A stretch of 64,000 nt of DNA, taken from contig CAKZTM010000004.1 of the NCBI GenBank assembly GCA_937920555.1, positions 39,364 to 103,363 of the forward strand. The letters are read 5' to 3'. Positions 58,331-64,000 of this stretch are shown piece after piece. Source of the stretch: an uncultured Paracoccaceae bacterium (GTDB lineage Bacteria; Pseudomonadota; Alphaproteobacteria; Rhodobacterales; Rhodobacteraceae). The notes under the pieces were generated by a model, which saw only the letters and a list, made by a program, of their open reading frames with translations, was not told where the DNA came from and did not search any database. Position numbers and translations under genes: made by a program. Each line of letters starts with the position of its first letter. The stretch's first letter is position 1.

Positions 58331-58645
58331 GGAAGGCGCGACACCAGACCTCCACCGGGCACTGATGGCGGACCAATGCGCGCCTGCGCGAGCCCTCAAA
58401 GCAGCGAACGCAGCTTTATATCTTTATGGTTTGATCCCGGATATTGTGGAGGTCTCGCCCTCAAAACAGGCCCTGCCGCATAAATTGCGCCGCGCCCCAA
58501 ATTGGCCATTTGCCGAGAAAACACGAAAACCTCAGGCCCGGGACCCGATTTAAACCTTACCAAAAGGTTAACAGCCACCAGATCGATTTATGATTCGTTA
58601 ACCAATTTAGGTGCCTAGTCCAGTAAATCTCGACAGGAGGCTCAA
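58331..58645. other. 315-bp intergenic region before the GAF gene
   Basis: No ORF or RNA gene is convincing. An inverted repeat AACCTT/AAGGTT (58553-58558 and 58564-58569, 5-nt loop) and a GTTAACC box near 58597 lie 40-95 bp before the GAF gene and could be regulatory. A strong AGGAGG ribosome site ends the region. Confidence 0.45.
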
Positions 58646-59779
58646 TTGGGCACGTCACATCACAGGCCCATCGGCCAAAAAAACCTTGGCTTATCGGAGT
58701 TGGGACTGTTCAACAAAATCGCCGAGAGCGTCTTTGATGAGCTGACCGAACTTACCGCTACTATTTGCGACGCCGATGTGGCGCTGATCTCCGTGATTGA
58801 TGCGCCTAATGATCGTCAGGTTTTCAAAAGTGCCTTGGGCCTGCCTGCCCCGTGGGCGGAAAAGATGGAAACCCCTCTTTCGCACTCGTTTTGTCAACAT
58901 GTGGTCGCCGATGACGCACCGCTTATTGTAGATGACGCCACCGCCCATCCGGTCGTTTGCGACAATCTTGCGATCCGTGATCTTAACGTCAAAGCCTATT
59001 TGGGCGTGCCCATCTACGGGCTCGAAGGACAACCCATTGGCGCCCTTTGCGCCATCGCCAGTGAACCCAGAGCGTGGAACCGGGGGCTGGTCCCGCGCTT
59101 GAATGCGGTCGCACGCTGTGTATCCAACGAGGTGCAACTGCGCGCCGCTCTTAAAAACAGCCGCTCCACCAGCAAAGAGCTTGCAGAAATGCGCTCGCAG
59201 GACTTGCGCTACCATGCACTTCGCGAATCCGTAACGCTTGCATTTCTTACACCTGATTTGCCCGTTGAGGATCGATTTCGCCTGATTTTGAAAACTGGCA
59301 GCGAGGCGTTCGGCATGGAACGCGCCGCTATCAACAAGTTCGAAGCCTCCCACTCCACCATCATCTTTTCCTATTCCAAAGATGGCAAAAGCTACGAGAG
59401 CAACAAACGCAAAAACTCGAACTCTTTATGCGGCCATATGATGCGCGATCAATGCAATCTCAGCTATGCGGATGATCGCAAAGCCCCGGTCGGGGCGCTG
59501 GTGGATATGACCAATACCACCCCTGGAAGTTATATTGGTGCTCCGTTGATCTTTGGCGGCCATCTTTATGGCAGCATCGGATTTTCCCACTCGGACCGGC
59601 GCAGTCAGGATTGGACCGAAAACGAATATTCCATTCTGGGTATCATTGCCGCACTTGTCGCCACCAACCTCACCCTTTTGTCCGAGATCGAGCGCCTGCG
59701 CGCCTCGGAAGTGGCATTGCTGAGCTATGTCAACCAAATCCGCGAACGTGGCCCCGCCCATTCGGCCGTCGTCGCCTAG
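58646..59779 (+). CDS. Double-GAF-domain signalling protein (TTG start)
   Basis: A 377-residue protein. GAF 1 (~25-165) shows FDELTELTATICDADVALISVID, PLSHSFCQHVVADDAPLIVDDA and YLGVPIYGLEGQPIGALCAI. GAF 2 (~205-350) shows FRLILKTGSEAFGMERAAINKF, and GSYIGAPLIFGGHLYGSIGFS. There is no kinase, GGDEF or HTH output domain, so it is a stand-alone sensor. The start is TTG 58646, five bases after a strong AGGAGG, with no in-frame ATG nearby. An unrecognised protein gene follows 126 bp downstream. Confidence 0.78.
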   Translation: MGTSHHRPIGQKNLGLSELGLFNKIAESVFDELTELTATICDADVALISVIDAPNDRQVFKSALGLPAPWAEKMETPLSHSFCQHVVADDAPLIVDDATAHPVVCDNLAIRDLNVKAYLGVPIYGLEGQPIGALCAIASEPRAWNRGLVPRLNAVARCVSNEVQLRAALKNSRSTSKELAEMRSQDLRYHALRESVTLAFLTPDLPVEDRFRLILKTGSEAFGMERAAINKFEASHSTIIFSYSKDGKSYESNKRKNSNSLCGHMMRDQCNLSYADDRKAPVGALVDMTNTTPGSYIGAPLIFGGHLYGSIGFSHSDRRSQDWTENEYSILGIIAALVATNLTLLSEIERLRASEVALLSYVNQIRERGPAHSAVVA

Positions 59780-59905
59780 GCGGGAACGACCCTACCGCCT
59801 GTCCAAATCGCCAGAACGGTGCGTTTTCTCACCGCGCACCGGGTGTCTCCTGAGATAGCTTTTGCCCATTCGCAAAATCTATTTTCACACAAAAGGAGTG
59901 CCGTC

Positions 59906-61240
59906 ATGCCAGATGGTGAGTTAATTTCAGCCAGTAAAGTGCCTTGCTGCCCGGAGCTGTCAAAAGAGCCGTGCTGCGAAAGGCTGCAATTCAAATACCG
60001 ACTTCAAAACACGCTGGGCGATATACCGGTAGAGGTCGGGCTGGTCTTTGAGTTGGAACGGTGTCCGGGCCCGATGTCGCTTGGTGATATTGTTTATTCC
60101 ACGACACTTTTACCCGGCGAAAAAGTACGGCTTTATTCCAACAATCGCTACAGCCGGTTCACCTATGACAGCGAAAGCGAGGTGTCTTACCGCCATGAGA
60201 CATCTTCTGACGAGTCCTTTTACATGTCGTCCATGGATCGTTTTATGTCAGACCTGACCGTTACCGATGAGGGCGAATCCAACAGCTCCTCCAGCGGTAG
60301 TGCCGATGGGTCCGCAAGTGCGCGCGGCGCTTTGGGCACGCTCCTTCTTGGCCCAAGCGGCAGCGTCTCAGGCAGTTACTCGGCCCAAGCCAGTGCTGAT
60401 TTTGCACGAGAAATCTCGTCTCATGCCGCTATTTCCAACGACCGCTCACTCTCTGCGGTGCGCGCGGCAAACTCCGTGTCCATTGGCGAGGTGCAATCGC
60501 GTACCCATGCAGAGGGGGAAAGCGAAAGTGCCTATGAGGCATCCACCCGGACCCTTGAGAACAAGAACCAATGTCATGCGGTGAATTACTTCGCCTATCA
60601 GCTTGAAAAGAGCCAGACGATCAAGTTCCGTATCAAGGCTGTGACCCGACGGGTGATTGATGCCGCAGCCCCAACAAACGCCACGGTGCGGCCCATTGCG
60701 CCGCCCACAGATATCGCCGTCGTACCAACGGCTGTTTTGGCCACCAATCAGGAACGGGTGAATGTGGAAAACGTAGGGCGTGCCAGCGTCTTTGCGGAGA
60801 AAGCAAACCTGATCGACACATCGGTCCTGCCCACATCAGCCGGCGGTATTGGCCTAACCGCCGCGCGGGTGCCCGAGCGGTCGCAGCTCAAACCGGTTGA
60901 TGACGCTGCGCGGGAAAAAGCGCTCAGGGCGGTCGACGAGCAGTTGGTTAAAGCCAAGGTGATCGACGCGGTTGGCGGTGGCGTCACAAAAGCGCTGGCC
61001 GCAGAGTTGGAGTTTGAGATCACCACCTGCATTCCAACCCAAGCCATTTTGGTCAAGGGCTGCATTGATGATTGCAATGTGTGTGAGCCCAGCTTGCAAA
61101 AGTCTATCGAGCTGGATTTGGAGCGTAAAGACTTGGAAAACAAGCTTCTGGCCCGCCAGATCGAGCTTCTGGATCAGGCGGCGGAATACCGGTGCTGCCC
61201 AAAGGGCGAGGAAGAGCCGGGCGCCCCGACCGACGACTAA
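59906..61240 (+). CDS. Unrecognised Cys/Ser-rich protein with C-terminal coiled coil
   Basis: A 444-residue protein I cannot place. ATG 59906 has an AAAGGAG box. Cys pairs occur at 14-15 and 23-24, at 386/390/393 (CIDDCNVC) and 430-431. Residues 30-112 look beta-rich and conserved in style (VPVEVGLVFEL-like, LLPGEKVRLYSNNRYSRFTYDSE, VSYRHETSSDESFYM). Residues ~115-215 are Ser/Ala/Gly rich. NQCHAVNYFAYQLEKSQTIKFRI (~221-243) resembles a structured core. Residues 397-428 are a charged coiled coil. No signal peptide or membrane helix. It follows the double-GAF gene on the same strand. Confidence 0.6.
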   Translation: MPDGELISASKVPCCPELSKEPCCERLQFKYRLQNTLGDIPVEVGLVFELERCPGPMSLGDIVYSTTLLPGEKVRLYSNNRYSRFTYDSESEVSYRHETSSDESFYMSSMDRFMSDLTVTDEGESNSSSSGSADGSASARGALGTLLLGPSGSVSGSYSAQASADFAREISSHAAISNDRSLSAVRAANSVSIGEVQSRTHAEGESESAYEASTRTLENKNQCHAVNYFAYQLEKSQTIKFRIKAVTRRVIDAAAPTNATVRPIAPPTDIAVVPTAVLATNQERVNVENVGRASVFAEKANLIDTSVLPTSAGGIGLTAARVPERSQLKPVDDAAREKALRAVDEQLVKAKVIDAVGGGVTKALAAELEFEITTCIPTQAILVKGCIDDCNVCEPSLQKSIELDLERKDLENKLLARQIELLDQAAEYRCCPKGEEEPGAPTDD

Positions 61241-61271
61241 CAGCCCTACCTGGAGCGTTCCGCTTTAAAAC

Positions 61272-61301
61272 GAAAAAACCCGGAGCTTTACGGCTCCGGG
61301 T
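61272..61301 (-). terminator. Rho-independent terminator of the atp operon
   Basis: A 9-bp perfect stem (ACCCGGAGC 61278-61286, GCTCCGGGT 61293-61301) with a 6-nt loop. On the minus strand it is followed by TTTTTT, about 40 nt after the atpC stop. It also lies 31 bp after the unknown plus-strand gene. Confidence 0.9.
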
Positions 61302-61340
61302 CACATCCTGTTGGACATGGGCGCAGGTGTTGCTTAGGGC

Positions 61341-61739
61341 TTAAAGCCCCAAATCACCTATCAAATTGGTTAGATCATTCATCCGCTGGTTCAAGGCCGT
61401 GCGGGTCAGATCGTCGGCCGTTTCAGCCGCCGCAGAGGCTTCCGCAACCAAAGCCTCGATGTTGTCGCGTGCGACATCCTCGCGGCTCATGGCTTGTTCC
61501 GCCAGAACGGTTGTGCCGCTATCAGAAATCTCGGCAAAGCCACCTGTGACCACGTATTCTGTCACACCTGACGCGTCATGAACCTTAATCACACCGGGAC
61601 GAAGCGTGGTGAGCAACGGCGCATGATTTGGCATTGCCGCCAGATCACCTTCCATGCCCGGAAGCTCGACCATAGTGGCCTCCACGCTTGCCAGCTTCTT
61701 TTCTGGGGATACCAGATCAAATTGGACCATATCGGCCAT
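61341..61739 (-). CDS. atpC: ATP synthase F1 epsilon subunit
   Basis: A 132-residue protein. The N-terminal beta-sandwich shows VQFDLVSPEKKLASVEATMVELPGMEGDLAAMPNHAPLLTTLRPG (~4-48) and YVVTGGFAEISDSGTTVLAEQA. The C-terminal helical part is short. It regulates F1 rotation. Last gene of the atp run, 56 bp after atpD and before a clear terminator. Confidence 0.95.
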   Translation of the reverse strand: MADMVQFDLVSPEKKLASVEATMVELPGMEGDLAAMPNHAPLLTTLRPGVIKVHDASGVTEYVVTGGFAEISDSGTTVLAEQAMSREDVARDNIEALVAEASAAAETADDLTRTALNQRMNDLTNLIGDLGL

Positions 61740-61795
61740 GTTGGTCTCCTCAATCCGCAGGGTGTCGTGCGCACACCCACCCCGCGCCAGTTAGA

Positions 61796-63238
<1,443 letters not shown>

Positions 63239-63244
63239 TCAGTC

Positions 63245-64000
63245 TTAGAGCGCTTCCGCGCCCGAAATAATTTCAATCAGCTCGTTGGTAATGACGGCCT
63301 GCCGCGAGCGGTTGTACTGGATGGTCAGCTTGTCGATCATTTCGCCAGCGTTGCGCGTCGCATTGTCCATTGCGGACATCCGTGCGCCTTGCTCTGACGC
63401 TGCATTCTCAAGCAGTGCAGAAAAGATCGCCGTTGCCACGCCGCGTGGAAGCAAATCCGCGAGGATTTCCTCTTCACTTGGCTCGTAGTCATACAATGTG
63501 ACTTCAGCATCTTCAGCGGTCTCAAACTTTGCGGGAATGATCTGCTGTGCTGTCGGGTGCTGCGTCACAACGTTCTCAAAGCGCGCAAAGAAAATGGTTG
63601 CGACATCAAATTCTGCTGTGTCAAAGCGGGTCAGCACGTCTTTTGCAATGCCTTGTGCATCCGCGTAACCCAGACGCTTTACAGCGGACAGGTCAACGTG
63701 ACCAACAAAGTGATCGCCCAAGTCGCGTTTGATCGCATCGCGGCCCTTTTTGCCAACAGTCAGGACTTTTACAGTCTTGCCTTCAGCCAACAGCTTTTGT
63801 GCATGCGATTTAGCAAGCTTGGCGATGTTGCCGTTAAAGCCACCACACAAACCACGTTCCGCTGTCATGACGATCAGCAAGTGCACTTGGTCGCTACCGG
63901 TGCCCGACAACAACTTGGGTGCAGCTTCCGATCCAGCCGAACCCGCCGCAAGCCCTGCCATCACAGCGTTGAAACGCTCTGTGTAGGGACGCGACGCTTC
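63245..64000 (-). CDS. atpG: ATP synthase F1 gamma subunit (partial, 5' end off window)
   Basis: At least 251 residues; the frame is open through the window edge, where it reads EASRPYTERFNAVMAGLA. Family motifs: TAERGLCGGFNGNIAKLA and, near the C-terminus, RMSAMDNATRNAGEMIDKLTIQYNRSRQAVITNELIEIISGAEAL, the classic gamma signature. It forms the central rotor stalk. An internal GTG/ATG at 63964 is not the true start. It is the upstream neighbour of atpD. Confidence 0.97.
   Translation of the reverse strand, partial: EASRPYTERFNAVMAGLAAGSAGSEAAPKLLSGTGSDQVHLLIVMTAERGLCGGFNGNIAKLAKSHAQKLLAEGKTVKVLTVGKKGRDAIKRDLGDHFVGHVDLSAVKRLGYADAQGIAKDVLTRFDTAEFDVATIFFARFENVVTQHPTAQQIIPAKFETAEDAEVTLYDYEPSEEEILADLLPRGVATAIFSALLENAASEQGARMSAMDNATRNAGEMIDKLTIQYNRSRQAVITNELIEIISGAEAL

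Overview
The window reads as chromosomal DNA of a marine alphaproteobacterium of the Rhodobacterales (Roseobacter group). This rests on lineage-typical gene orders and families: purA/DUF2842, serC-serA, glyQ-DUF6446-glyS followed by a PEP-utilising enzyme, a fol/glmM cluster, DUF6478, DUF1127 mini-proteins, SorC-type regulators and many solute ABC transporters. No transposase, integrase, CRISPR array, rRNA or tRNA gene was recognised. The sequence looks like stable core genome carrying catabolic blocks.

Layout. 1-5.3 kb (minus strand): a Slam-like outer-membrane gene running off the left edge, DUF2842, purA, serA and serC. 5.4-8.1 kb: a DUF1127 mini-protein divergent from a MocR-type regulator plus an EamA exporter. 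8.1-12.8 kb (minus): glmM, folP, a GNAT acetyltransferase, an extended folB and a SleB-type wall hydrolase. 13.2-19.0 kb (minus): a PPDK-like enzyme, glyS, DUF6446, glyQ. 19.2-24.8 kb (minus): a six-gene inositol-type uptake and oxidation operon. 25.1-31.3 kb (plus): a complete glycerol-type ABC transporter (glpVSTPQU), followed closely by a BlaI/M56 (BlaR1-like) pair. 32.9-37.7 kb (minus): a second carbohydrate/polyol ABC transporter, divergent from a GMC oxidoreductase (37.9-39.6 kb). 39.6-45.0 kb (minus): an operon with a fused alpha/beta E1 2-oxoacid dehydrogenase, a free-standing lipoyl domain, an alpha/beta hydrolase, a SorC regulator and a DUF4432 epimerase-like protein. 45.1-47.4 kb (minus): folC and accD. 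47.6-53.8 kb: a LysE exporter, a small membrane protein, an ArsR regulator divergent from ilvD, then DUF6478 and a 2,4-dienoyl-CoA-reductase-type flavoenzyme. 53.8-58.3 kb: pip with an overlapping 40-residue membrane mini-protein, ubiG, another DUF1127 protein, a Tet-like MFS transporter and a DUF2461 protein. 58.6-61.2 kb (plus): a two-GAF protein with a TTG start and an unrecognised Cys/Ser-rich protein. 61.3-64.0 kb (minus): atpC, atpD and part of atpG with a clear terminator.

How the parts fit. The middle 20 kb (19-40 kb) is a polyol/cyclitol foraging region: three binding-protein-dependent importers stand beside oxidoreductases. Several candidate operators can be read directly: a perfect 18-bp LacI-type palindrome before the inositol operon, a 12-bp inverted repeat before the E1 operon, a perfect 20-bp palindrome between arsR and ilvD, MocR-like direct repeats, and a PhoB-like array of 11-bp repeats.

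Most interesting points. (1) The E1-fused/E2-split dehydrogenase operon with sugar-type partners does not look like a textbook acetoin locus. (2) The two glycerol-transporter ATPases have complementary defects, giving one intact and one degenerate nucleotide site. (3) The GAF protein is followed by an unrecognised 444-residue protein. (4) A BlaI/M56 pair sits behind a nutrient transporter. (5) A PPDK-like enzyme has an abnormal ATP-binding half. All calls come from reading the sequence; no database search was run.
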